Positions 38,787-47,724 of a stretch of DNA of 64,000 nt are shown here, one piece after another. Source of the stretch: Rhodospirillaceae bacterium (GTDB lineage Bacteria > Pseudomonadota > Alphaproteobacteria > GCA-2731375). A program made the position numbers and the translations under genes. The notes beneath the pieces were generated by a model. It was given only the letters and a program-made list of their open reading frames with translations, searched no databases and had not been told where the DNA came from. The DNA lies in contig JABIRL010000320.1 of assembly GCA_018667855.1 (NCBI GenBank), positions 1-64,000 on the forward strand, written 5' to 3'. How positions within the stretch are numbered: position 1 is the stretch's first letter; every line of letters begins with the position of its first letter.

Positions 38787-40141
38787 ACCGCCAAGCAGTA
38801 GCATTGATGGGCCAGCGGTTCCACATGAACAGCCCCAAACCGGCCCGATGCCGTTTGCATACCGGCCAGCTCCCGCCGCATTTCGGACAGATCCAAGCCG
38901 GGGAATTTCTGACGGCCATAGGCCGCCGCCGCTGGCCGCAAGATCCGCCGGGCCAGGTTCCGCGCCGGAATATGAAGATGTCCGGACAGCCGCCCCAGTT
39001 GATGGCTCAAACCGCTGGGTTGAGGCAATGACAGATCCAGCCCATCTATAGCCTCGAGAACCCGTTCGCAGGCCGCCGCCCCTTCGATCGCGGCATAATA
39101 GTTCGCTGCCGCCGACCTGCCATCCGCGCCGCCATCCACCGCGCCGCCTTCCAAGGCATCTCCGACAGCCTGTACGAGGGCCTCGAGGTTTTCGGCAGGA
39201 TGGCTGACCACATTGGGCAGATAGGAATCATAGATCTCCGATCGAACCGGCTGATAGGCAATTACCGGCCGATCCAGTAAATAGCCCTCCAATCCGGTGG
39301 TGCAGGAATTGTGGATCAGCACCTTTGCCGCCAACAGCCAGGGCACCACATTGCCCTCGAACACCACGGAAACATTATCCAGGCCGTCGCATTCCCCCCG
39401 CCAACGTTCATGGTTCTCGGAAGGATGGGGGCGCAGGATTATCTGGTGATTGGGAAAGGCCCGGGACAGCGGTTCCAACATGGCGGCGAAGGCATGATAC
39501 ATCTGACCCAGGAAATCCCGCCAGGCGACCAGGAACGCTTCCTGCGCCTCGGTCTCCACCGTACCCCGCTGACGCTGAACCGCCAACAGGTTGTCCTCGC
39601 CATGGAAATGGTTGTAGCGGGCAAAATTGGAATTGATCAGGATGAAATCGCCATGACGTTCGCGAAGGGCTTGGGTCTGGGCGGCGAACAAATCACGATA
39701 GGCGGGGCGCAACAAATCGAAACGGGGATTGCCTGTCGGCACAAGTTTGTCGGCCCCGGTCGAGACCTTGCCGGCGATGTCGGACCGCTGCACATCGCCC
39801 CAGCAGAAAAACCGCTCAACCTCGGCCAGACTGTCGAGGCTAACCCGCTGTTGCAGATAGGCGTCCCGATCACGATAGACCAAACCTTCTTCGCACCAGG
39901 CAGCTACCTTGTTGCCCCGCTGGCGCAAACGTCGAAAGTGAGCGGTCTTAGTCGCCGCGACGGATTTGTCCACGTACAGGCCGCGCGGCAGATGATCAAT
40001 TTGGCGCACCATGGCGTTCTGCTCGCCCAGCACGACGGAATACCCCCGTTCCGCGGCCATGGCGCCCAGCAGCAGCTTGGCATGAAACTCCCGGGACTTG
40101 GTTTCCACGGGCAATAACAGCCATGGCTTCTCCTGGCTCAT
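38783..40141 (-). CDS. Surface carbohydrate biosynthesis protein (GT-B-like)
   Basis: Predicted 452-residue cytoplasmic protein starting at ATG 40141 (MSQEKPWLLLPVETKSREFHAK); the longer frame upstream overlaps the preceding gene and is dismissed. It resembles the surface carbohydrate biosynthesis family related to CDP-glycerol glycerophosphotransferases: AWCEEGLVYRDRDAYL, LVPTGNPRFDLLRPAY, ILRPHPSENHERW and HNSCTTGLEGYLLDRPVIAY are the key segments. The role is probably transfer of a sugar or polyol phosphate in glycan assembly; donor unknown. Confidence 0.8.
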   Translation of the reverse strand: MSQEKPWLLLPVETKSREFHAKLLLGAMAAERGYSVVLGEQNAMVRQIDHLPRGLYVDKSVAATKTAHFRRLRQRGNKVAAWCEEGLVYRDRDAYLQQRVSLDSLAEVERFFCWGDVQRSDIAGKVSTGADKLVPTGNPRFDLLRPAYRDLFAAQTQALRERHGDFILINSNFARYNHFHGEDNLLAVQRQRGTVETEAQEAFLVAWRDFLGQMYHAFAAMLEPLSRAFPNHQIILRPHPSENHERWRGECDGLDNVSVVFEGNVVPWLLAAKVLIHNSCTTGLEGYLLDRPVIAYQPVRSEIYDSYLPNVVSHPAENLEALVQAVGDALEGGAVDGGADGRSAAANYYAAIEGAAACERVLEAIDGLDLSLPQPSGLSHQLGRLSGHLHIPARNLARRILRPAAAAYGRQKFPGLDLSEMRRELAGMQTASGRFGAVHVEPLAHQCYCLAV

Positions 40142-40145
40142 AACG

Positions 40146-41543
40146 TCAGGATTCGCCCCGGGCGGCATCGATCTCCGCCAGGACAGCCTGGCGCACGCGG
40201 TCGGACGCCTTGCCATCGGGATTGCCGGTCCATTTTTCCAGCAACGCGAAGGTCGATGGGGACAATTCGACACCCGGGCCGGGGCGTTCCAGGCTGGCGT
40301 TCAGCTTGTCGATCAAATCATCACCGGATGTGGCGTAATCGGCGGCGTCCTCGAAATCCACGATGAACGGTCTATAGGCCGGGTCTAGGGCCTCGGCGAA
40401 GTTCGGCACCACGATGTGCTTGCCGGCGGTCATCGCCTCGAACAGCCCGGTGGTGTTGAAGCCGCCAACCGTATGCGCCGCGACCATCAATTGGAACGGA
40501 TCGCCCTTGCTGACAAGTTTCAGATTGTCCGGCCAGCCCGATGCTGGTCCCAGCAGTTCGAACACCGGTTCGTAGTCCCGTGGCCGTGGTTTGGTCTTGA
40601 TCACGACATCAATATCGGGCCGCTCCCGGGCCAGACGCAAAATCGCCTGATGGCTGTCCCGGAACAGCGTCTCCCAGGACAATTGCCCGATAGCATCTTC
40701 CATGGGTTCTGCCAGGTTGGCGTATCCGGCCCGGCTTTTCCGGCGGATCTGCGGCAGACCGGTCTTGATGGTGAAGGAAAAGAACAGAACCTGTTTGCGC
40801 CCCATATCGTTGGCGGCTTTGTTTTCCCGAACATTCGCGGCGTCGCGACGCCAGGCGTGTACCCGGTCCAAACGCGGCATGCCGCAGATTGTGACGCGGT
40901 CGGGCGCGATGATTTCGGCCGCCGTTTGCACCACCCGTTCGAATTCGTTGTAGACCAGGATGCGCCGGCCCGTGAACGGGCCCCGGCGGTTGCGGTACAG
41001 ATCGGTGAAAAAATCCATCCGGCCGGGGCTTTTCAGGTTTTCCTTGTGCAAGGCCAGGAACGGCACGCCCAGGGATTCCAAGGCGCCGGCGAATTCCCGC
41101 TCGGCATAATAGCCAAAATTGCCGGACACCACGGCGTCGATGGGCATCAACCGGGACAGCACGGCCCACATCCTGGTGATGAAAGCACCGTATTCCTGTT
41201 TGGAACGGATCGTCGCCGGCTCATCGCTGACATAGTAATTGTCATCCAGTTCGGGGGGCAGAAAGGCCGCTGCGATGGATTTCACGACCACCCGATTGGC
41301 GACATGAACGCGCACGTCCTGGGACGCGCCCAATGAGGCGAGGACGTCTTCATAAAACGTGTTCTTGTCGAACATCAGCACGTGATAGCGTTTCTTGCCG
41401 CCATGATCATGGGGGCCCGGCATGCGCCGGATCAGCACCCGGAACAGGATCGCCACAAGGGTTGCTTGCCGATAGCCCGCCAACAGACGCAGCAGGCGCT
41501 CAACCGCGCTTCTGGCAACCACATGGACAAGAAAATTTTTCAT
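40146..41543 (-). CDS. GT-B-like glycan protein, paralogue 1 (LEKW-x-GNPDG motif)
   Basis: Uncharacterised 465-residue protein. It shares a set of motifs with the 516-residue protein at 45097: KN-or-KE-C-L-K-x-PG, YNEFER, PRLDRVHAWRR, FFSFTIK, GGDPF/KGDPFQLMV, GFNTTGLFEA and a C-terminal LEKWTGNPDGKA. These look like a GT-B glycosyltransferase of a capsule or surface glycan family, with GFNTTGLFEA in the position of the donor-binding loop. An N-terminal stretch (residues 1-35) is hydrophobic and basic, suggesting membrane association. I do not recognise a named family. Confidence 0.7.
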   Translation of the reverse strand: MKNFLVHVVARSAVERLLRLLAGYRQATLVAILFRVLIRRMPGPHDHGGKKRYHVLMFDKNTFYEDVLASLGASQDVRVHVANRVVVKSIAAAFLPPELDDNYYVSDEPATIRSKQEYGAFITRMWAVLSRLMPIDAVVSGNFGYYAEREFAGALESLGVPFLALHKENLKSPGRMDFFTDLYRNRRGPFTGRRILVYNEFERVVQTAAEIIAPDRVTICGMPRLDRVHAWRRDAANVRENKAANDMGRKQVLFFSFTIKTGLPQIRRKSRAGYANLAEPMEDAIGQLSWETLFRDSHQAILRLARERPDIDVVIKTKPRPRDYEPVFELLGPASGWPDNLKLVSKGDPFQLMVAAHTVGGFNTTGLFEAMTAGKHIVVPNFAEALDPAYRPFIVDFEDAADYATSGDDLIDKLNASLERPGPGVELSPSTFALLEKWTGNPDGKASDRVRQAVLAEIDAARGES

Positions 41544-41593
41544 AGTCGACCGGCCAACCGTTCCATGGATTGACCACCTGGCGTAATTTGCTT

Positions 41594-42229
41594 ATGAGCC
41601 CGACATCCCGGACCGAATCGGTAAATCATAGAATGACCATTTTGCCCCGCAAGCTGAGACTTTCCCTGAAACCGTCGAAGCAGCTGTTGTGGCTGTGGCT
41701 GTGGTGGGAAATGCGGGCCAGCCGGGGCCGGGCGGTCGGCATCGATGCGGGCTGCGGCCTGATGCAGAACCGCATGTTTTTCGACACGGACGATTATGTG
41801 GGGATCGACGTCGACCAGGAACGACAAGATGCCAATCAGGCCCGTTTTCCCGGCGTGCGCACGGTCTGTGCCGAGATTGAACAAGCGACCGATCTTACCG
41901 GCGACGTGGTGCTGTGCGTGCAGGTCATGCATAACCGATTTTTCACGACCGAGCGTACGGTGCCGACCATAGCCGCCATGTGCGGGATGTTGCGGCCGGG
42001 CGGCATGCTCATTTTCAACCTCGGCCAACGGAACATGCCGTTCGAGGGTGAGATCGACGCCCTGTTGCGGGAGAAGTTCGCAACGGTGAAGAAGCGGCCC
42101 TATGGCGCCCTTTCCGATCGGGAGACATATCTTTCGCCATTGCTGGCGGGTTTGATGTTTCTGCTGCCGCCCCTGCGTCTGCTGGGCGGGGCCCGTAAGA
42201 TATTCTACGTTTGTCACGACGCCCGATGA
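41594..42229 (+). CDS. Class I SAM-dependent methyltransferase
   Basis: Predicted methyltransferase of about 211 residues from ATG 41594 (MSPTSRTES); ATG 41633 (MTILPRKL) is also possible. The AdoMet motif I reads GIDAGCGLMQN, followed by VGIDVDQERQ (acidic motif II) and LRPGGMLIFNLGQ (post-motif). The only plus-strand gene in this part of the glycan island, it diverges from the paralogue at 40146 and converges on the ABC transporter with 13 bases between stops. The substrate is probably a glycan or lipid intermediate. Confidence 0.82.
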   Translation: MSPTSRTESVNHRMTILPRKLRLSLKPSKQLLWLWLWWEMRASRGRAVGIDAGCGLMQNRMFFDTDDYVGIDVDQERQDANQARFPGVRTVCAEIEQATDLTGDVVLCVQVMHNRFFTTERTVPTIAAMCGMLRPGGMLIFNLGQRNMPFEGEIDALLREKFATVKKRPYGALSDRETYLSPLLAGLMFLLPPLRLLGGARKIFYVCHDAR

Positions 42230-42242
42230 TCCGATTTTGTCT

Positions 42243-43991
42243 CTAACTTTCATCGGCATCCGCCAGATCGATTTGTTCGCTGGAGGCGCCGATGCGATAG
42301 ATCGCGTCGGCATGTTCTATGGTCGACAGCCGGTGCGCGATCATGATCACCGTGGCTTCGCCTTCCAGGGCCTTGACGGATTCCTGAACTAATCGTTCTG
42401 AATCATGATCCAGCGCCGAAGTAGGCTCGTCAAAGATAAAGATATCCGGTTTGCGGACGATCACCCGGGCCATGGCCAGGCGCTGACGTTGACCGACCGA
42501 AAGCGCGTTGCCCCGATCGCCCACCTCGCTGTCATATTGTTGCGGCAACCGGGTGATGAATTCGTCCGCATGGGCCGCCTTCGCCGCCGCCTTGCAGGCC
42601 TCGTCCGTGGCTTCCGGCCAGCCCATGCGGATATTCTCCATCACCGTGGTGTCGAAAATTTCCGGTTCCTGTGTCAGGTAGCCGATACGCCGGCGCAGGC
42701 TGGATAGGCTGTAGTCGCGCAGATCGTGGCCATTCAGGATGACCTGTCCGCTTTGCGGTCGGCGAAACCCGGTCAGGATATCCACCAGGGTGGATTTACC
42801 CGCGCCCGACGGCCCGACCAGGGCCGTGGTCTTGCCCTTTGAAATGATCAGGTTAAGGCCCTCAAAAACTTCCCGGCCGTCGGCATAGGCGAAGCTTACA
42901 TCCTCGCAGACCAGATCGGTTTCCAGACCTTCGAAAGTCAGGCCGTTTTCAATATTCTCCCGGTTCGGGGCATCCTGTAATAGTTCATAGATCAAATGCA
43001 GTGACGGCAGGGCGGAACCGATGATCATGCGGCGTGATGTCAGATAGGTCACGTTGGACATCAGCCGTTGCGCGATCAGGATGAAAAATCCCAACAGCAC
43101 GGCCACGCTTTGCACATCCTGCCCGGCCACCTGCCGCACCCAGATCAAGGCGCCCGCGACCAATATAATGACCGCCAATTCGGTGGTTTGTTTGGGGATC
43201 TCGCTGACCGCTTGAAATATAGCCGCCGCATCGGCAAAGCGGCGCAGACGGTCGTGGAACATATCGTAGCGCTGCTCGTACAGACCAAACAGCTTGATCT
43301 GGCGCATGCTGTGGAGGGATTCCGTCGCGATGACGGAAATCTGCCGGGCCAGGCGAATGCGGATCTTGCCGAACCGCAGGGAATAGCCAGCCAGCCCTTT
43401 TCGGATCAGCGCCAGCAGCACAAGCGCGACAGCGCCGATCACCAGGGTCGCCTGCCAATGCACCGCCAATAGAACGCAGAACAACAGGACCGACAGAATC
43501 AGTTTGTTCACGAACTGCACGATATTGGTCATCACCTTGGCGCCGATCTGGGTCTCGTTCAGTACGTTCTGGATCAACGCGCCCTGGGGCTTCTGGTCCA
43601 GATAGGCGTAGTCGGCATGCAAATAGTGCTGCAACAGCTTGCTGGCCCAATCCTGGCGCAGGCGAAACGCGAACAGGGCGCTGAGCCCCCGATTAAGCAC
43701 CAGCAAGGCGCCCTTGATGGTGAAGACAATGGCGAACAGCACCAACAGGCCCTCGATCTGCGCGTCATCGGGCAATAATGCCAATAGACCGGAAATGACC
43801 TCGGACAAGCGGCCTTGATCGCCGTCACCCAGACCCATCAGAGAGTTCAGCAAGGGCAGAACCAGGGACAGGCCCACGCTTTCCGCCAGGGCACCGATGA
43901 ACATCGCCAGCAGCAGTACCGCGGCGAACCGTTCCCGCCCTGCGATCAGGCGAAAAAGTTTGGTGAACTTATTGGTGGCCTTATCAGCCAT
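42243..43991 (-). CDS. ABC transporter, fused permease/ATPase (MsbA-like exporter)
   Basis: Half-transporter of 582 residues with an N-terminal six-helix membrane domain (about 20-320) and a C-terminal ATPase. Walker A GPSGAGKSTL, signature NALSVGQRQRLAMAR and Walker B IFIFDEPTSALD are intact. Such type IV exporters flip lipid-linked sugars or lipopolysaccharide precursors, consistent with the location inside a glycan cluster. It works as a homodimer; the cargo is inferred. Confidence 0.92.
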   Translation of the reverse strand: MADKATNKFTKLFRLIAGRERFAAVLLLAMFIGALAESVGLSLVLPLLNSLMGLGDGDQGRLSEVISGLLALLPDDAQIEGLLVLFAIVFTIKGALLVLNRGLSALFAFRLRQDWASKLLQHYLHADYAYLDQKPQGALIQNVLNETQIGAKVMTNIVQFVNKLILSVLLFCVLLAVHWQATLVIGAVALVLLALIRKGLAGYSLRFGKIRIRLARQISVIATESLHSMRQIKLFGLYEQRYDMFHDRLRRFADAAAIFQAVSEIPKQTTELAVIILVAGALIWVRQVAGQDVQSVAVLLGFFILIAQRLMSNVTYLTSRRMIIGSALPSLHLIYELLQDAPNRENIENGLTFEGLETDLVCEDVSFAYADGREVFEGLNLIISKGKTTALVGPSGAGKSTLVDILTGFRRPQSGQVILNGHDLRDYSLSSLRRRIGYLTQEPEIFDTTVMENIRMGWPEATDEACKAAAKAAHADEFITRLPQQYDSEVGDRGNALSVGQRQRLAMARVIVRKPDIFIFDEPTSALDHDSERLVQESVKALEGEATVIMIAHRLSTIEHADAIYRIGASSEQIDLADADES

Positions 43992-44042
43992 GGTTACCGC
44001 TTTGTCCGCATGGTTTGCTGCCTTGATGGCGCCCGCATCCTA

Positions 44043-45092
44043 TCAGGATGGTGAAATTTCGCTATTGCCATGGGCCTCGGCCAAATCGGCGGCCCGCTGC
44101 TTTGCCGCCCCGTCCGGTGCGTATAGTAATCCCGTCAACAAGCGATCCAGGTATTTAATTGGCGTGCCCTTGATGGCCTGGCGCCAGCCATGACCGAGAC
44201 GCCGGTCCAGACCGCTATTGGTGTTCGTTGACGGCGATGTCGATCCCGGCTTTCGCCGCGCCACCAGCGTCAGGTACCGCGGGATCAGGGCCGAACTGGG
44301 CCGTCCCGAAGCGCGCAGGGAAATAATCTCAAAGCCATTGCCGCCATATAGCTGCGTCAGCGAGGCGCGGGAAAAGCAATAAGGGTGATAGATGTGGGTG
44401 GAATTCTGCACCGTCGAATTCGGCGTTTCCATCAAGACAACGCCGCCGGGCGACAGCCAACGGTCGATAGCGGCGAACACCTTGTTCAGATCTACCACGT
44501 TCTCCATGACGTGGGAGAACAGGATCAAATCCATCCCCTCTCCCTCGCCGGGCTCCATCTCGCCCAATTGCTCGATGGTCGGGGCGATGACCTGAACCCC
44601 GCCAAGGGAGTTGGCGAAGCCGGCGGCCAGTTCGGACGGCTCCACCCCGAAGGCCCGGGCCTGATAGCGATCCGCGATGGTGGAAATAATCAAGCCAAAG
44701 GCGCAACCGATCTCCAGAATGCGACCACCGGCAGGCGGTGCGCAGCCGGCGGCATTCAGGGCAGCGCACAGTTTCTCGGTGCGCTGCAATTCCTTGATCA
44801 GCTGTTTTTGCCGCGCCGTATTCGCCTCTTCCGCCGCTTTGGCGGATTTGGTTTCCCAAAACGCCTGGCCATACAAACGATCGTACCAGGCTTGATTGGG
44901 CACCGGGTTCATGAACACCAGATCGCAGCCCCGGCAGCGCTGATAGGGGATGGTGATCTCGTGAAAGACCAATTCCTCGTATGGCACCAGATCATCGCCG
45001 CCGCATACCGGACATTGATGGTACGGGATAACGTCATCGGCGGTCAGGGCGATGGCGGGAGCGTTTTTGGCGACGGTCAAAGGCTTAACCAC
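44043..45092 (-). CDS. Methyltransferase with N-terminal zinc-binding domain
   Basis: SAM-dependent methyltransferase of about 349 residues, assuming GTG 45092, four bases after the previous stop; an ATG at 45152 would overlap the upstream gene by 56 bases and is less likely. An N-terminal zinc finger CPVCGGDD ... CRGCDLVFMNP is typical of the C-methyltransferase family acting on sugars or other metabolites. The Rossmann part has ILEIGCAFGLIISTIADRY and FSHVMENVVDLN. A C-terminal tail is rich in basic residues. Acceptor unknown. Confidence 0.85.
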   Translation of the reverse strand: MVKPLTVAKNAPAIALTADDVIPYHQCPVCGGDDLVPYEELVFHEITIPYQRCRGCDLVFMNPVPNQAWYDRLYGQAFWETKSAKAAEEANTARQKQLIKELQRTEKLCAALNAAGCAPPAGGRILEIGCAFGLIISTIADRYQARAFGVEPSELAAGFANSLGGVQVIAPTIEQLGEMEPGEGEGMDLILFSHVMENVVDLNKVFAAIDRWLSPGGVVLMETPNSTVQNSTHIYHPYCFSRASLTQLYGGNGFEIISLRASGRPSSALIPRYLTLVARRKPGSTSPSTNTNSGLDRRLGHGWRQAIKGTPIKYLDRLLTGLLYAPDGAAKQRAADLAEAHGNSEISPS

Positions 45093-45096
45093 CAAC

Positions 45097-46647
45097 TCAA
45101 CTGCCAATGGCCTGGGCTTCTTGGGCGATGGCCGCATCCGGGGCCTGCGCATTTTGCCGGCGTCTTTGCACCAGATCCATGATCAACTGGCTGACCCGGG
45201 CACCGGCCTGGCCGTCGGGGTTGCCGATCCATTTTTCCAGGGTCTGGAAATTTGTCTGGCTCAATTCGCCGGCGCGGTTCCTGGCCGGGCGTTCAAGGGC
45301 CTTGGCGGCCAGCATGGCAATCAGTTCATCGACCGAACCGGCCCGCGTCGCAGCGCCGCCCAGATCGACCACATAGGGCATGGTCAAAGGTTCCGCCGCC
45401 TCGTCAAAATTCGGCACCACCACATCCACATTGGCCGACAGCGCCTCGAACAGGGATGTGCTGTTGAAGCCGCAGATGACATCGCAGGAAACGATCAATT
45501 CAAACGGATCGCCGCCGATGACAATCTCCAGATTATCCGGCGCCTCGAAATCCTTGCCGAAACCATCCTGCAGCGCCGCCATGGCCAGGCCGTGGTTCTT
45601 GGCCTTCACGATGACCTGAATTTCCGGATGCTCCACGGCCAGACGGACCATGGCGCCGTGGCTGTTGCGCACCAGATTGCGCCAGTTAATCCGTTCCTGT
45701 TCCGGGTCCAGGGCCTCGAACCGTTCGTCGCCGCGACGGCCAATGATAGGACAGCCAGCCTTTTCGTTGAACGACATGAACAGAACCGTCGGCCGACCGT
45801 CGCGGGATTGATCCTGACCCGCATGCTCCCGGCGCCAATCGTGCATGCGGTCCAGCCGCGGCGCGCCGGAGGCGACGATACGATCCGCGGGCGCGACGCC
45901 GGCATTGATCTGGATGCGCCGTTCGATTTCGTTATAGGTGCTGATCAGCCGGCCCTGAAACGGCATCTTCCGTTCGCTATAGGTGTATTCGTAGAACGGC
46001 TCCACGCCAGGGGTCTTCAGGCATTCCTTATGCATGGCGACCACGGGAATGCCGAAATGATCCAGCGCCGCTGAAAATTCCTGTTCGGCGTAGAAACTGA
46101 AGTTCGCCGTTAACGCGACGTCCAGGTTCAGACGCGGTATCAGATGCCGGCAGACCTCGATCATGAAGCGGCGGTAGCTTACTTTCCGGGCCGTAATGGC
46201 GGCGTCTTCCTGGCGGTAGTTGTTGTCGTCTACCAGCTCGCCAAAAAAACAATTCGCGATTGTCTTCACCGCTTTGCGGTGCAGCGCCATGACCGTGTAA
46301 CGACCGTCCCGCACCAGCGAGGACTGCACATCCTCGGCAAAGCCGCTTTTGGGCAAAATCAATGCGATGATCGGCCTGCCGCCCATGGTCGCCCGGCAGA
46401 CGGGCCGCACCTGCCAGGCCAACAGCCAGGCGGCCAGCCGGGGTAAATTCCGGCGCGCCGCCAGGACCAACAGACTTTTGCTGGCCATGACGCCAAACAT
46501 ACCTGGCTTGGTCGCCATGCCAACAACGCGGCGGCGTAGGATATGAAAGCCTGAATTGGCCTTGCGCAAAAGCTTCATGAACGGCGTGTCCCGCAGAATT
46601 CCGTGATGAATTCCATATTGGATTCGATTTGGAATATTATGGCTCAT
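45097..46647 (-). CDS. GT-B-like glycan protein, paralogue 2 (LEKW-x-GNPDG motif)
   Basis: Uncharacterised 516-residue paralogue of the protein at 40146. Shared segments include KECLKTPG, YNEIERR, PRLDRMHDWRR, MSFNEKAG, GGDPFELI, GFNSTSLFEA and LEKWIGNPDGQA, all in the same order and spacing, which shows common descent. Catalytic identity is inferred as glycosyl- or similar transfer. The extended N-terminus (about 90 residues, basic and hydrophobic) is longer than in paralogue 1. The 144-base spacer upstream separates it from a divergent methyltransferase and contains no gene. Confidence 0.7.
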   Translation of the reverse strand: MSHNIPNRIQYGIHHGILRDTPFMKLLRKANSGFHILRRRVVGMATKPGMFGVMASKSLLVLAARRNLPRLAAWLLAWQVRPVCRATMGGRPIIALILPKSGFAEDVQSSLVRDGRYTVMALHRKAVKTIANCFFGELVDDNNYRQEDAAITARKVSYRRFMIEVCRHLIPRLNLDVALTANFSFYAEQEFSAALDHFGIPVVAMHKECLKTPGVEPFYEYTYSERKMPFQGRLISTYNEIERRIQINAGVAPADRIVASGAPRLDRMHDWRREHAGQDQSRDGRPTVLFMSFNEKAGCPIIGRRGDERFEALDPEQERINWRNLVRNSHGAMVRLAVEHPEIQVIVKAKNHGLAMAALQDGFGKDFEAPDNLEIVIGGDPFELIVSCDVICGFNSTSLFEALSANVDVVVPNFDEAAEPLTMPYVVDLGGAATRAGSVDELIAMLAAKALERPARNRAGELSQTNFQTLEKWIGNPDGQAGARVSQLIMDLVQRRRQNAQAPDAAIAQEAQAIGS

Positions 46648-46791
46648 TTAGGCCAGCAATTCATCTGATGCAAGCAAAGCCTGAGCGGATTGTTTCCGCC
46701 AAGTCTGATTTTATCTTTTCCCGGTTCATGGACAGACGCCTGGGTGTTTTGTTAGGTTCCGCCGCAGCAGTATCCAGGCTAGGAAGCCACC

Positions 46792-47724
46792 ATGAGCCTT
46801 GCAGTTGAAGCCAACGCCCCCAGCCTTGATCTCGGATTGAGCAAAGACCGAATTGCCGAGACATTCGCGCCATTCGTGGCCCGGGATATCGGGCCGGGAG
46901 AGACAGCGGAATGGAGTGCGCTGATCGCCGGACGGGGCAAGAAAATCCTGAAGCGGCGCCTGCGCCGACAGTTGCTGGGCTGGATGTCCGGGGCCGGGCG
47001 GCCGCCGGAGGTGGTCGAAGGCGTCTACGAAAAAACCTGGACGCAAACGTCCCTGGATAATCTGGTCGACCCGAAAGCCCGCGCGGTTCCTTGTGTCTGG
47101 GGCCCGCAACGGATGATGGCGGCGGGACAAGGCCTGAAACGTGTGCATCTGTTGCATCTGATGCGCCTGATCGAACAGCTGCAGCCCAAATCGGTGCTGG
47201 AAGTGGGCTGTGGTATCGGCATCAATCTGTTGATTTTGGCGGCAAGGTTTCCCGACATTACCTTTAACGGCATCGATTTGACGGCGCGCGGCATCGCCTC
47301 GATCCAGGAAATTTCCGCCCAGGACACCCTGCCGCAAGTGTTGCTGGACTATTCGCCCGAACCCGCCCGGGATGCCGCCGCCCATCGCCGGATCCAGGTG
47401 CAACAGGGCAGCGCGGCGGCGATGCCCTATGGTGACAACGAATTTGATCTGATCTATTCCGTGGCGGCGCTGGAACAGATGGAGGCCATCCGCCCCCGTG
47501 TGATGGCGGAATTGAAACGCGTTTCCAGGGGTCACGTGGCCATGGTAGAAGCCTTCCGCGATTGGAATTTATCGGGCATGCGGCGCAATTACATTGTTGC
47601 CCAGGATTATTTTTCCGCCCGTCTTAGCGATTTGCCGAAATACGGTTTGCAGCCCGTTCTGGCCACGGATGATATGCCCACGAAGGTCAATATGGGCCTG
47701 GGCCTGGTGGTCGCGGCCACCTAA
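46792..47724 (+). CDS. Class I SAM-dependent methyltransferase
   Basis: Predicted 310-residue methyltransferase with AdoMet motif I VLEVGCGIGINLLILAARF (near residues 138-156), FNGIDLTARG and the acidic DLIYSVAALEQME segment. The N-terminal 120 residues are not a standard methyltransferase part and might bind the acceptor. Its stop overlaps by 3 bases with the convergent radical-SAM gene. Start ATG 46792 follows GCTAGGAAGCCACC, a good ribosome-binding site. Confidence 0.85.
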   Translation: MSLAVEANAPSLDLGLSKDRIAETFAPFVARDIGPGETAEWSALIAGRGKKILKRRLRRQLLGWMSGAGRPPEVVEGVYEKTWTQTSLDNLVDPKARAVPCVWGPQRMMAAGQGLKRVHLLHLMRLIEQLQPKSVLEVGCGIGINLLILAARFPDITFNGIDLTARGIASIQEISAQDTLPQVLLDYSPEPARDAAAHRRIQVQQGSAAAMPYGDNEFDLIYSVAALEQMEAIRPRVMAELKRVSRGHVAMVEAFRDWNLSGMRRNYIVAQDYFSARLSDLPKYGLQPVLATDDMPTKVNMGLGLVVAAT

